Assembly: GCA_031772625.1 (NCBI GenBank)
Contig: CM062820.1
Coordinates: forward strand, 93,460,421-93,524,420
From: Pinus tabuliformis
Taxonomy: Eukaryota; Streptophyta; Pinopsida; Pinales; Pinaceae
DNA: 64,000 bases
Reading direction: 5' to 3'
The notes beneath the pieces were generated by a model that made no database searches, was not told the origin of the DNA, and was given only the letters and a program-made list of their open reading frames with translations. Positions 34,437 to 47,235 of this stretch are shown one piece after another. The translations under genes and the position numbers were made by a program. How positions within the stretch are numbered: the first letter of the stretch is position 1; each line of letters starts with the position of its first letter.

Positions 34437-36390
34437 TGAATGGAAAGTAAATCCAAATCTGAATACGATTCTGAGAGTAGATCGCCCTCATTATCTCCCT
34501 CGACTTCCCCATTACATTGAAATCCAGAGTCAAAAGTCGCTCGAGTATCAACCGCTGCTACACACCCTGATATTTCAGACCAATCTACCATTGAACCTCC
34601 TGAAGTCGAATCGCTGATTCAGAAACTTCAGTGATTTTCCATCTCCCCTCAGAGGTCTGATAAATCTCAAGGTAGCGTGACTTCGCAGTACAACCCTGCT
34701 CATCCCCTGACCAGGTTAAAGAGTGAAAAGTTTGGCGTTCAGCCAACTGAATTACCTCTTCCCACCAGGAAAAGAGCAAGGAAATCACCGCAAGATTCTG
34801 ACAGTAAGACTCTTTCGTCTGCATCATCCATCTCAACTACTTCACCGCGAAGTCAACCATCCACACCTCCACTCCAGATCATCGTTCATCCGTCCACTGG
34901 AACTCCCACAACCCCTCTTCAATCATCTACGATCATAGTATCCTCATCCTCCCAGCCACAGGCATCATCTTCTGCACTTTCCTCTGTTAGCAGTTCAACA
35001 ATGGCCCAGTTTCCATGGAACAACCCTGGGGCAATCTTAATGCCTACACCCTTGAGTCAAATACCGGCCCATCCTGAGAAATGGCTGCCCAAATTCAATC
35101 CCGAGGCAGGTATGCTAGCAGAAGAGCACATAAATAACTTCATGCTTTCCATTAATCTCAATGGGGTTACTAATGAAGATGCTGTTGTTCGGCTTTTTCC
35201 CTATACACTGCAAGGGACAGCCGGGTCATGGTACTTTCATTACCCTCCGAATCCATTACAAGTTGGGATATCTTCCAGGACCAATTCCTAACCAAGTTTG
35301 GTGATGACAGATCAACAACAACATTAATCAATGACCTATCCAATCTTAAAACCAAAGCTAGAGAGTCTATTAGGGATTTCAATTTACGGTTCAACAAAAT
35401 TTTCAACAAAATTCCTACTGCTTCTCATCCCAGTGAAGAAGTACGATGCGAATGGTATATTACCGCTCTGCCATCGAACATAGCCATCTTCGTGGACAGG
35501 GCAAATAAAACAACCTTAGTTGAAAACATGAAAGAGGTGATAGCACTAGAAAAACAAATAATAGCCCTGGAAAAGAGATCCGTGATAGAGGAACGTAAGT
35601 CCAAAAAAGTCACCTTCAAGGAAGACTCCAAGAAGAAACAACCAAAAGATCTTTTTATTTAGAAGGATTGCAGAAAGTTCTAAAGACCATGTCCAATGAG
35701 ATGGTCAACATAAAAAAACAAGTAGCGGAAACTTCTTCGAAAAAGCCCTACAGAGCTTTTAAAAGAGGTCCTTCAACGAATGCAAAGCCACCCAATGCCA
35801 TTTCATTGAATGCTGAATCCAAGGAAGAGGAAGAGGAAATTGCCACTGAAGGGCAGACCGATGACAAAGAAGTTGTGGAATTACAAGGAATGTGGGACTT
35901 CATCCTCCCACAAGAGGAAGATCAAGAAGTATTTCCAGTTAGCACACGAAGTAAAAATAAGCTTGATCCTCCCCGAACTACCCCTAAACAAAAGAGCGCA
36001 AGCTCTGCAACAAAAGATAAAGTTGCAACAAAGAAAACGACATCCAAAGTGACTCAAACTAGCCTGGTACAAGCAGATGAAATGACTCCATCAAAAGCAC
36101 TGATAGTGTCGGATGAAATGGAGTACAATATTATTGATGACATGAAAAAGACTAGGGCTAATATCACCCTTTATGAACTGAGCAAGTTGAAACATCAACA
36201 GAAGATAATGATGAAAGAATTACATGTCGTGCCAGTTGTGCCTTTGCCTGTTGCTGTACTCTATCAAGCTTCCCACAACATGGGAAGACCTCCAACGAAC
36301 ACAATCAGTAAGATTGACCCAAATGACATCGCCTTGATTGGAGGAAGATCAAGATCTCACACTCCCTCTTTCTCCTTACTTATGAAATCT
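34437..36390 (+). pseudogene. Tat-2 gag
   Basis: Same layout as Tat-1 gag. Ser/Pro/Thr-rich N-terminal part with RKRARKSPQ near 34775; retrotransposon-gag core near 35070-35420 with HPEKWLPKFNPEAGML, NGVTNEDAVVRLFPYTLQ and FNLRFNKIFNKIP; charged C-terminal part with MKKTRANITLYELSKLKHQ near 36145-36200. It would build the virus-like particle shell. Broken, with several breaks. Confidence 0.82.
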
Positions 36391-36399
36391 TCAATAAAA

Positions 36400-37335
36400 A
36401 TGTGCACAATTGTTTGGTAGATTCCGGTGCTTCATGGAATATTTTACCCAAATCTATATGTGCCAAATTAAATGTTCAACCACAGAAATCCACAGTGCGC
36501 ATAGTTCAGCTCGATCAATCTCAAGTTGAAGTGATCAGCGAACTAAATCAAGTAACCATAATATTGTCATCCAACCCGAAGGTATGTCAGGTTATTGACA
36601 TTCTAGTTGCTGACATCCCAGAATTCTATGGCTTAATCCTTAGCAGGGATTGGTCAGAGAAACTCCATGGATACTTTGCAACTGATTGGTCGCACATGTG
36701 GCTGCCCTACAACGGTAAACCAAATCAATTAAAACTTGAACGAGAGCTACACTAGAAGTACATAGTAATGGAATTAGAGGGAGAAAATGAACTGGTAGCG
36801 TATAACAACAGTATCATTGGCAATTACTCGGTAGATTCTTTCCTTGGCAATTTCAATTCTCATGCGTCACCTTATTTAAAAAATTCTGTTTTGTCCCAAG
36901 TTGAGAATTTTTCTCGAACTGATAGTTCGAAATGTATTAATTTTTTAGATAAACCTGTAATTACATCTTTGTTTTGGAAATTATTTTTTGATGGCTCTAG
37001 ATCTAATGAAGGAGCAGGAGCAGGATGCGTTCTGATTAGTCCAGAAGGAGAAAAGATCATGCTTTCATGTAGACTCAAGTTTGATTGTACAAACAATACA
37101 GCAGAATACGAGGCTTTGGTTCAAGGCCTGTACAAGGCAATCGGGTTAGATGTCAAGTATATTCAAGTCTTTGGAGACTTTGAGATTGTGGTTAAGCAGG
37201 TACGTAACACTATACATTGCTTATCAGGTCACTTAAAACACTATCAATCTTTAGTACAAGATCTGACTGAGCATTTCATAACGTTTAATATTTCTTCAAT
37301 CCCCAGACTCCAAAACGCAAGGCAAACCTTTTGGC
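36400..37335 (+). pseudogene. Tat-2 protease and extra RNase H
   Basis: Protease: NCLVDSGASWNILPKSI near 36408-36460 and IPEFYGLILSRDWSEKLHGY near 36620-36675. Extra RNase H near 36970-37330: WKLFFDGSRSNEGAGAGC, LISPEGEKIMLSCRL, NNTAEYEALVQGLYKAI and QVRNTIHCLSGHLKHYQSL. The domain lies between protease and RT exactly as in Tat-1, so the order is a family trait, not an accident of one copy. Broken, with few breaks. Confidence 0.82.
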
Positions 37336-37737
37336 TAATGTAGCTTCTAAGCTTATTCCCTCCGAAGATTTTAGTCCAGATAGATTCTCAATAGAATTAA
37401 TCTTTAGACCGTCCATTCCTGACAACATCACAAACTGGAGAGTATTCAATGATGATCCAGATATCGTAAATTTCCTTACATCTTAAGGATCCTACTCCAA
37501 TCAAATAATTAACGAAGACCAACACGATCGACAATTGCAACAAAATGGCACTAATAATGCTATACCAAAGTCGGTGGTCAAGTTAGAAGACTTATACGAT
37601 TTGAAAGATCGGTTTAAGAGGTCTACCAATTCAAAACTCTACAATTAAACCTTGAACTACGAATTAGTAAACCTAGGGACGGATGCTAAACCACAAAACA
37701 TTAATCTAGGCCTCAGCCTAGCCCCTGAAGAGAAACT
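37336..37737 (+). other. Tat-2 linker between extra RNase H and RT, cut by Copia-2
   Basis: The text matches the Tat-1 linker (NNITNWRVFNDDPDIV-like and DLYDLK-like phrases), decayed. It ends at the target duplication AAACT (37733-37737) of Copia-2. Confidence 0.6.
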
Positions 37738-39186
37738 TGAAGGAAATAATACTGAGAGGGGGGTTGAATCAGTATTATCTAATTCTTTTAATCAATCTTC
37801 CTTATTTGTTCTTTGAATTATTTTTGCATGTCAATACCATAAAATAATGAGCATGAACAAGGAAAAACAGATAGTCACACCAAAGAACACAAGATGTAAG
37901 GTGGAAACCCAATGTGGGTGAAAACCACCTGCTGCAATATGCCTCTATCTTCTTTCAACTTAGAAACTTCTTTTACAATGGTTTTGTACTGGTGCAGTCC
38001 TTTACCAGTACGCAGGCTGCAACCTGCAGAGAGATACAACTCTCTCTCTCTCTCGTTTTCCTGTCTCTCCTGGAAGGGAGCTACAACCCCCTACTTCTTT
38101 TCATAAAGCATCAATTGAACATCAAGTACATGAAAGTTACAGTTCACTACAGTTATCAGATCAACAATAACAGAACTAACCCAGAACACCTTATCAATAG
38201 AAAAATTCAATCAACAGAACCTTTTAAGACAGGTACGCAGTTTTCCCTTCTGTGGCCTGCGTCGCTACGCAGTTCACCTTCTGCTTTCCTGCGTCTACCC
38301 GCAAAGATCCTTCTGCTGCACTGCATGCCCACACACTGTTCCTTGAACTGCGCTGCGTACTGTCACTGCAGGGACGCACCCAAAGATACTATCGCGTCGC
38401 GTACTGTTACTGCAGGGACGCACCGAAAGACATTATCGCACCGCGTACTTTTACTATGCGGACGCACCTGAACCTCAGTCGCTCTGCGTCCCCACGCAGC
38501 TCTTCTTCTTCTGCTCTACGTACCGACGCAGGTATCCTTCCTCTGCACTGCGTCCCGACGCAGATCTCCTGTTTCTGCACTGCGTCCCGACGCAGATCTC
38601 CTCTTTCTGCACTGCGTACCCACGCAGCTCTTCTGTTAAACACCTGCGTCCTTCTGATTAGGGACGAATAGGCAGTCCACCAGAGTGGCACAGTTGCTCA
38701 GATCTGATCATGCGCTCGAGAGATCACCCTTCACAGATTCGCCTTCAACTTCCCTTTCATATAGATCAAGCTTTTTAGACCATAACCCCATATTTCAGAT
38801 CTAAAGATATTCAATTGCATAAGATGCTTAGCCAAGTGATCTCCTTTGCTTTATATAGGCAAGCTCCTCCTAAAATCATGGAACAATACCACGAGCCGAC
38901 ACCATAATAACCCAATACCGTTGGCTAAATACCAAGAGTAAAACATAAGAAACCCCACGTGTGCTTTTCTCTGCCTTGAAATGTGTGCACTGGGGGACGC
39001 ACCTCCTGAACGGCTGGCCTGCGTATCTGGACGCGGTCCCTGCATGGTGTACCTGCGGGTACGCACCTTCTGAACTGATTTCCTGCGACCTTCTTAATTT
39101 TCAACAAATTGAGAGCCTTGCCACGGGAGTTTCCATCAAGTACAACATTTGTAACATATAGCCATACCAGAAACATAATGCCAATA
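37738..39186 (-). repeat. Copia-2 LTR (3' LTR in element orientation)
   Basis: A 1449 bp LTR. It contains a CTCTCTCTCTCT run near 38040, a GC-rich zone at 38230-38650 with five 16 bp CTGCGT...ACGCAG palindromes every 32-33 bp (starts 38483, 38516, 38548, 38580, 38612), and a TATATAA box on the minus strand near 38849-38858. In element orientation the palindromes lie downstream of the TATA box. Confidence 0.95.
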
Positions 39187-39456
39187 ATCTCCCCCTTTGG
39201 ACTTGATGGCAACCTCACAATCTTCAGTCTTCAGCTTCATTCTCCCCCTTTGACATCAAGGGCAAAGGGGTATGCTCCCCCTAAGAACATGCTCCCCCTG
39301 AATATGAACCAGATCTGCAACAAAGAACCATAAACCACCATGAAAGAGATAGAGACATATTGCAGCTATTTCCAAGATCTCCTTCTGACCATCCTCCATA
39401 AAGCCAACAATGCATTATATGCTCCCCCTGAACCTGTACCATCAATCAGAAAAGGT
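39187..39456 (-). other. Copia-2 3' untranslated region with multiple polypurine-like tracts
   Basis: Five copies of AGGGGGAG (minus strand) at 39189-39196, 39242-39249, 39275-39282, 39292-39299 and 39422-39429. The first is the true tract next to the LTR (CCAAAGGGGGAG). Multiple polypurine tracts in this place are a reported Sirevirus trait. Confidence 0.85.
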
Positions 39457-42400
39457 TCAACAATAAGATGATGCATCAACAACCCCCAGCTTTTGCCTGA
39501 GGTATTCAAAAGTGTCCCTGGGCAAGGGTTTGGTGAGAATATCAGCAACTTGTTCCTTAGAAGGAACATACTCCAACTTGACCTTCTGTTCAAGCACTTG
39601 TTCCCGGAGAAAATGATACTTGATTGGTATGTGCTTGGTTTTTGAATGCATAACAGGATTTTTTAAGATGCTGATTGCACTTGTGTTATCACATAAGATG
39701 GGGATAGGTGGTGTACATGTGATTTGAAAATCCTGCAAAGTCTGCATCATCCAAAGGAGTTGAGTGCAACAAGATGCAGCAGCAACATATTCCGCTTCAG
39801 CTGTAGACAAGGCAATCGAACTCTGTTTCTTGCTGAACCAAGATACCAATCTGGAACCCATAAAGAACGCACCACCACTTGTGCTTTTCCTGTCATCCAC
39901 GCTTCCGGCCCAATCTGCATCTGTATAAGCATGAAGTGTAAGATCTGTATCTCTAGGATACCATAAGCCATAATTTTGAGTCCCTTGAAGATATTTGAAA
40001 ATTCTCTTCACTGCCTGAAGATGAGTCTCCTTCGAATTTGCCTGAAATCTTCCAACTATTCCAACTGCATGCATGATGTCTGGTCGGGTACCTGTTAAAT
40101 AAAATAAACTTCCAATCATAGATCTGTAGTTTGGTTGATGTACTGCTGCAGATTCATCATTTGCACTGAGGCTACATCCTGTGACCATGGGTGTACATAC
40201 TGGTTTTGCATCTTCCATACCATATTTCTTCAAAATCTGTTTGAGATACTTGGTTTGAGATAAAAAGATTCCTCCTTCCTTTTGTTGGATTTGCAAACCA
40301 AGGAAATATGTCAGTTCTCCTAGCAAAGACATTTCAAATTCTTTCTGCATGACCGAGGCAAAGCTTTGACTCATAGCTTCTTCATTGCTCCCAAAAATAA
40401 TGTCATCTACATACACAACAAGTATTAGCAATTTGTCATTTTCAACTTTTATATAAAGATTGTTATCTGCTGATCCTTTTGAAAAACCTTGTTGATGAAG
40501 ATATTTGTCCAAACGGTAGTACCAAGCCCTTGGAGCTTGTTTGAGATCATAGAGAGCCTTTTTCAATCTGCATACAAGATTTGGATCATTTCCAAGAATG
40601 AACCCATCTGGTTGTTCAATGTATACTTCTTCTTCCAGGTCTCCATTCAGAAAGGCTGATTTCACGTCCATTTGAAATACTTTGAAATTTTGAAAACTTG
40701 AGAGAGCAAGAAACATTCGGATGGCCTCAAGTCTTGCAACAGGAGCAAAGGTTTCTTCAAAGTCTATTCCTTCTTGCTGCGCATACCCTTTACAAACAAG
40801 TCTGGCTTTGTTTCTAATTACTTCTCCATTTTCATTCAATTTGTTTTTGAAGACCCATTTTGTTCCGATAACATTCTTATCCTTTGGTCTAGGAACCAGT
40901 TCCCAAGTTTTGTTCTTTTCGATTTGCTCAAGTTCTTCATCCATTGCTTTCGCCCAAAATTCATCTTTGCATGCCTCTTTCACACTTTGTGGTTCAGTAG
41001 AGGAGAGTAATGCCAAATAGCTTAAAGCTTCTGCAACTGTTCTTCTTGTTTGTACACCTGCTTCTTTCTGCCCCATAATCTGAGATTCTGGATGATTCTT
41101 CTGAACATATCTGGATGGAGTCTTTTATTCTATTCTTGTCTGCTCCTCTGGTTCTTCTTGAGGTTCTTTTTGAGGTTCTTCTTCTTCATCATTCTGTCTT
41201 TGAGGGTAGCCTTCATCTTCTTCGATGTCTTCATGATGTACTTGCCTAGGAATGTATCCCTTCTCATCAACCACTACATCAATGCTGTCAACAATTCTGC
41301 CAAGTCTTTTATTGTAGCATTTGTATGCTTTGCTATGTGGAGAGTAACCAAGAAGAATGCCTTCATCTGCTCTAGGTTCAAGTTTGCCAAGCTGCTCATC
41401 AGTATTCTTGATATAGCATTTGCTCCCAAAGATTTTGAAGTGCTTTACCGAAGGAGTCTTACCACTCCAGAGCTCATGAGGAGTTTGAGTGCTGTTCACC
41501 CGAACATTTGTTTTGTTGAGAATAACAACCGCAGCATGTGCAGCTTCACCCCAGAAAGTTGCGGGAGTTCCTGATTCATCAAGCATAGCACGAGCCATTT
41601 GTTGGACTGTTCTGTTCATTCTTTCCACAACTCCATTTTGCTGAGGAGTTCTAGCTGTAGAGAATTCTCTTCTTATCCCATGTTCTTCACAGAAATCAAA
41701 AAATTCATTTGAGGTAAACTCCCCACCTCTGTCGGATCTGAGGCACTTAATTTTGTGACCTGATTCATTTTCAACCAAGGCTTTGAAGGATTTGAATTTT
41801 TCGAATGCTTCATCTTTGTGCTTCATAAGTCCTAGCCAGACAAACCTGGAGAAATCGTCAATGAATAATATCAGGTATTCTTCTCCTCTAGGTGTTCCTT
41901 TCCTGAATGGACCACATGTATCTGTATGAACTAGCTCAAGAGGCATGCTAGCTGATCCTTCCTTCTCTGGAAAGTTAGTTCTGATTTGTTTTCCGAACTG
42001 ACATGATTTGCATATGGTGTTGTCAGGAATTTTGATATCTGGAAGATCACGAACTGCCTGATATATGCATGCTTTCCTTATTTGTGAAAAGCTTAGATGC
42101 CCCAGCCTCCGATGCCATAACCAGTGCTCATCATCTTTGCTCAGATAGCATTGTTGTTGTCCTTCTTCAAATATGTACAGATTATTTGGAGTTCTTTTGC
42201 CTTTGATTACTGTTTTACCTGTATCAAGATCACGAACAAGACATCCATTTGATCTAAATATAACCTCGGTTCTTTGATCACACATCTGGCTGACACTTAG
42301 AAGATTATGCTTCAATCCATCAACATACAAAACATTTCCAGCCTTGACCTTTTCTTTTAACTGAGCAATGCCCTTTCCTTTAATAGTTGCAGGAGTATCA

Positions 42401-44313
42401 TTTCCAAAAGAGACTTTCTTTCCCTTTTCTAGAGCAGAATAAGACTCGAGTTTTTCTTTATCACCTGTCATATGCTTCGAACATCCACTGTCAATGTACC
42501 ATAGATTTTCCTGTCCCTCTGCATAAAATGCTATCCCACATCTTTCTGTTTGAGGTTCCTTTATTCTCCATGTTTTGGTGTTTGAGGCTTGTTCCTTTTT
42601 CTGCTGAAACCTGCTCCTGCATTCAGAGTCTTCATGACCAAAGTTATTGCAAATAGAACATTCAACTTCATTTTCAAGAACCGAAAAGTTGTTATAGGTC
42701 CTTTTTGTAATCCCTGTCATACTTCTTTGTTTTTGAGCTTCCCTAGTCATGATCGTTTTATATGCAACACATTGAGCTGCTTTGTGACCCAAGTTATGGC
42801 AAGAAAAGCATTGTCCATTGAAGAAACTTCTGCGGTTATTGAATCTACCAGCCAACTGATTGTAATTTCTATTTTCATCTATTCTTGAACCAAATTGAGA
42901 AGATTTTACCTGTGGCTGGTTGTAGCTTTTGTTCACCCTTAAGATGGATTTCCCTTGATAGTTTCTGTTTGTAATTCGTTCCTGCTTTACCTGTTGATCT
43001 TCATTATTCTTTTGCTCATTTCTTCTTGCTGCATCAAGATAACTTTTTGAGGTGGATGCTTGAGAAGTTTCTCCATTATAGCCCAGACCTGTCTTGTTTA
43101 GAGGAGACCGCTGCACATTGATAATCTCATCCAAAGTTTCAGATCCTTTGACAAACTTGAGATTAATAGCTTTTGTTTTCTCAATCTCTTTTCTAAGACC
43201 AACAATTTCACCTTCTAATTTTTCAAGATGTTTTTCCTTTTCATCAATTTGAAATTGTAGAGTATCAATGATCATGTTCTTTTCTTCTATACATCTCTTG
43301 AGTCTAGTAATTTCGTCATAAAGGTTATCCACATCTACAACATCCATATAATCATCATCTTCAAATGCCATTAACAACTTATATTCATTACCTTGTTCAT
43401 CTTCATCACTGTTTGATAGACCATCACTATCTTCATGAGTGTAGTAGCTTTTCTTATTTGCGTTCTGTTTCTTGTTCCATCTAGCAGGTTCCTTTCCTTT
43501 ATCCTTATAAGGACATTTTGCAGCATAATGACCTACTCTTCCACAAGCAAAGCATTTAAAAGGTAACTTACCTCTGAACCTTCCAGAACCCCTTTGAAGA
43601 CTTCTGACAAAATTTGATTCTTCTTCTTCTTCTTCTGGGACGTGGCTTGCTTCATAATAATCTCCTTTGCCTGATGCCTTGAAAGCAGCTTCTCTTCTGT
43701 CTGATGGACCTCCCTTTCTCATTTCATAAGCAGTTAGAATTCCATGTAGCTGAGACATAGTAAGAATTCGTAGATTTTCCTTTTCTTCTATTGCAAATAC
43801 TTTAGATTCAAACTTGGGGGATAATGATCTTAGGACCTTTTCAACCACAATAGCCTCTTTAATTTCTTCACCCAAATTTTTCATACAATTAACAACCTCA
43901 TCTACCCAAAGAAAATAGTTAGCCACACTTTCATCATTATACATTTTGAGAGTCTCATACTGAATTCTGAGAGTTTGAAGTTTAGCACGCTTTACCTGTT
44001 CATCTCCTTCATAGCTCATGAAAATTTTGTCCCATATCTCTTTTGCGGATTTATAGTGCATTACCTTCATGAATTCTGATTGAGATATACATCCTAATAG
44101 AGTACTGAATGCTTTCGCATTTGTTTCATACTTCTTTTTCTCAGCTGCATCTGTAGGAGTAGCTGAAGGAAAAGCATAGCCTGTCTCTACGATGTCCCAA
44201 ACTTCTGTACCAAGAGATTGAAGATAGGCAGTAACTCTTACCTTCCAATAATTGAAGTTTGTCCCATCAAAAACCGGTGGCCTAATTGATGCTTCTCTCT
44301 CGTAGTTGCTCAT
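39457..44313 (-). pseudogene. Copia-2 gag-pol polyprotein region, nearly whole
   Basis: About 1,600 codons in total. Gag starts MSNYEREASIRPPVFDGTNF. CCHC knuckle CFACGRVGHYAAKC lies near residues 254-267; a coiled coil near 330-385 (EITRLKRCIEEKNMIIDTLQ); two more knuckles, CFSCHNLGHKAAQC (502-515) and CSICNNFGHEDSEC (552-565); protease WYIDSGCSKHMTGD near 605. Integrase follows with HRRLGHLS, LVHTDTCGP, LILFIDDFSRFVWL, LRSDRGGEF and TPQQNGVVERMNRT. RT has [33 protein letters not shown] and catalytic YVDD. RNase H has [13 protein letters not shown] and [11 protein letters not shown]. About one break is seen, so it is scored as a fossil. Confidence 0.92.
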
Positions 44314-44358
44314 GATGAATGATCTACCTTCAAGCGATCAAGCTTCTCTGAAGGACCT

Positions 44359-44370
44359 GCTCTGATACCA
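44359..44370 (-). other. primer binding site of Copia-2
   Basis: On the minus strand TGGTATCAGAGC follows the LTR end (TACA, then AT), an exact complement of the initiator tRNA-Met 3' end. Confidence 0.9.
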
Positions 44371-44372
44371 AT

Positions 44373-45824
44373 TGTAGGAAATAATACTGAGAGGGGGGGT
44401 GAATCAGTATTATCTAATTCTTTTAATCAATCTTCCTTATTTGTTCTTTGAATTATTTTTGCATGTCAATACCATAAAATAATGAGCATGAACAAGGAAA
44501 AACAGATAGTCACACCAAAGAACACAAGATGTAAGGTGGAAACCCAATGTGGGTGAAAACCACCTGCTGCAATATGTCTCCATCTTCTTTCAACTTAGAA
44601 ACTTCTTTCACAATGGTTTTGTACTGGTGCAGTCCTTTACCAGTACGCAGGCTGCAACCTGCAGAGAGCTACAACTCTCTCTCTCTCTCTCATTTTCCAG
44701 TCTCTCCTGGAAGGGAGCTACAACCCCCTACTTCTTTTCATAAAGCATCAATTGAACATCAAGTACATGAAAGTTACAGTTCACTACAGTTATCAGATCA
44801 GCAATAATAGAACTAACCCAGAACACCTTATCAACAGAAAAATTCAATCAACAGAACCTTTTAAGACAGGTACGCAGTTTTCCCTTCTGTGGCCTGTGTC
44901 GCTACGCAGTTCACCTTCTGCTTTCCTGCGTCTACCCGCAGAGATCCTTCTGCCGCACTGCGTGCCCACGCACTGTTCCTTGAACTGCGCTGCGTACTGT
45001 TACTGCAGGGACGCACCCAAAGATACTATCGCGCCGCGTACTATTACTGCAGGGACGCACCCAAAGACATTATCGCGCCGCGTACTTTTACTATGCGGAC
45101 GCACCTGAACCTCAGTCGCTCTGCGTCCCCACGTAGCTCTTCTTCTTCTGCTCTGCGTACCGACGCAGGTATCCTTCCTCTGCACTGCGTCCCGACGCAG
45201 ATCTCCTGTTTCTACACTGCGTCCCGACGCAGATCTCCTCTTTCTGCACTGCGTACCCACGCAGCTCTTCTGTTAAACACCTGCGTCCTTCTGATTAGGG
45301 CCAAATAGGCAGTCCACCAGAGTGGCACAGTTGCTCAGATCTGATCATGTGCTCGAGAGATCACCCTTCACAGATTCGCCTTCAACTTCCCTTTCATATA
45401 GATCAAGCTTTTTAGACCATAACCCAATATTTCAGATCTAAAGATATTCAATTGCAAAAGATGCTTAGCCAAGTGATCTCCTTTGCTTTATATAGGCAAG
45501 CTCCTCCTAAAATCATGGAACAATACCATGAGCCGACACCATAATAACCCAATACCGTCGGCTAAATACCAAGAGTAAAACATAAGAAACCCCACGTGTG
45601 CTTTTCTCTGCCTTGAAATGTGTGCACTGGGGGGATGCACCTCCTGAACGGCTGGCCTACGTATCTGGACGCAGTCCTTGCATGGTGTACTTGCGGGTAC
45701 GCACCTTCTGAACTGATTTCCTGTGACCTTCTTAATTTTCAACAAATTGAGAGCCTTGCCACGGGAGTTGCCATCAAGTACAACATCTGTAACATATAGC
45801 CATACTAGAAACATAATGCCAACA
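44373..45824 (-). repeat. Copia-2 LTR (5' LTR in element orientation)
   Basis: A 1452 bp LTR, starting TGTTGGCATTATG on the minus strand and ending ATTTCCTACA. Same palindrome array as the partner (starts 45121, 45153, 45185, 45217, 45249) and a TATATAA box near 45487-45495 on the minus strand. The palindromes fall between the TATA box and the primer site, so they should be transcribed into the RNA leader. Confidence 0.95.
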
Positions 45825-45829
45825 AAACT

Positions 45830-47200
45830 AGCATATATTCGTCTTTTGAGACAATATAAAAATGTTTTTGCCTAGAATTATGATGAGCTGAAAACATACA
45901 ACACTTCTATCATCCAACATACTATTCCTATGATTGATAACGATAAACCTGTCCAACAAAAACTGAGAAAAATCCACCCCAATTTAGAAAATCAGATAAA
46001 AACCGAACTCAACAAGTTACTGAAAGCCAGGATAATCTTTCCTGTCAGGCATTCCAAATGGGTCTCCAATATGGTACTTGTTAGGAAGAAAAACAGAGAT
46101 ATTAGGATTTGCATTGACTTTCAGAATCTTAACAAAGCCTATCAAAAAGACAATTTTCCTCTTCCACCTATGGAGCAAATACTGCATGCGGTGGCAGGTT
46201 CAAAACTAATGTCTTTCTTGGATGGATTTTCAGGGTACAATCAAGTGTTGGTACATCTTGATGATCAGTTGAAAACCACATTCAGAACTAAATGGAGCAC
46301 ATATGCATATCGGAAGATGCCATTTGGTTTGATTAATGTTGGTGCTACATTTTAGAGAGCCATGGACATCACATTCAAAGGTTTAGTCAATAAATCTGTA
46401 GTAGTTTATTTGGATGATATAACAGTGTACTCCAAGAAGCGAAGCGACCATCTCAAAGACCTGGAACAAATATTTCAATGGTGTTTAAGGTATGGAATTT
46501 CACTTAACCCACATAAATCTTTTTTCGCATTAAGTGAAGGGAAACTTCTAGGATTCATAGTGTCAAAGTCCGGTATTCACATTGATCCCGACAGAATCAA
46601 AGAAATTTCTGAAATATCCATACCTCATAACAAAAAAGCCATGCAATATTTCCTTGGTCAAATCAATTTTGTAAAGAGATTCTTTCCAAATTTTTCGCGA
46701 ATCATGTCTCCTTTGCAGACCATGATTAAAAAGAATTCAAATTTTAAATGGGGTCAAGATGAACATGAAGCATTCAACCTGATTAAGCAAGCTATTATTA
46801 ATGCTCCATCTTTAGCAACCCTAAATTTTTTAGAATCTTTTATTTTATACACATTTTCCTCAGATAAGTCATATGCTGTGATACTAACTCAAGCGAATCA
46901 AGAAAAAGCGGAAGCTCCAATTGCGTTTTTTAGCTCAAATTTACAAGGTGCTGAACTCAATTATTCAGACGTGGAGAAACAGGCTTATGCTGTTTTCAAA
47001 GCGGTCAAATACTTCAGACCTTTCTTACTTAAAACCCATGCTAAGATCATAGTACCGTTTCTAGCGGTAAGAAATCTTCTAGTGCAGAATGGGTGAGAAA
47101 AGGGCCAATTCGGTTACTGCCTTACAGGAATACGACCTTGCGATCAAACCAGCAAACATTGTAAGAGGTCAAGGCTTCTGAAAAATGCTAGCCGAAGCAT
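45830..47200 (+). pseudogene. Tat-2 reverse transcriptase and RNase H
   Basis: Resumes after Copia-2. RT: KIHPNLENQIKTELNKLLKA near 45970-46030, IRICIDFQNLNKAYQKDNFP near 46095-46155, MPFGLINVGATF near 46317, catalytic YLDD near 46407-46418 and FLGQINFVKRF near 46650. RNase H: FILYTFSSDKSYAVILTQAN near 46840-46900 and FFSSNLQGAELNYSDVEKQA. The wording is nearly that of Tat-1. Broken, with a few breaks. Confidence 0.87.
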
Positions 47201-47235
47201 CGCAAATTTCTGAAACCCCATCTGAAGAGGTATAA

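Larger units (their letters stand above)
37738..45824 (-). mobile_element. Copia-2: Sirevirus-like Ty1/copia element, minus strand
   Basis: An 8087 bp element with LTRs 37738-39186 and 44373-45824 and a perfect target duplication AAACT (37733-37737 and 45825-45829). Primer site, long gag-pol and a polypurine-rich tail are all on the minus strand. LTRs look ~98 percent alike by eye, so this is a recent insertion into Tat-2. The gag-pol looks nearly whole, with about one break. Sirevirus affinity is suggested by the TGTTGGCATTATG start, an UBN2 gag with coiled coil, repeated AGGGGGAG tracts before the 3' LTR and palindrome-rich LTRs. Confidence 0.95.

Noticed and set aside
38483-38627. CRISPR-like regular repeat array
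   Set aside because: Period of 32 bp without unique spacers, inside an LTR of a plant retrotransposon; not a CRISPR.
38252-38671. 139-residue frame, also at 44889-45308, rich in cysteine and arginine
   Set aside because: It runs through the palindromic GC-rich array in both LTRs of Copia-2; composition is due to the repeat.
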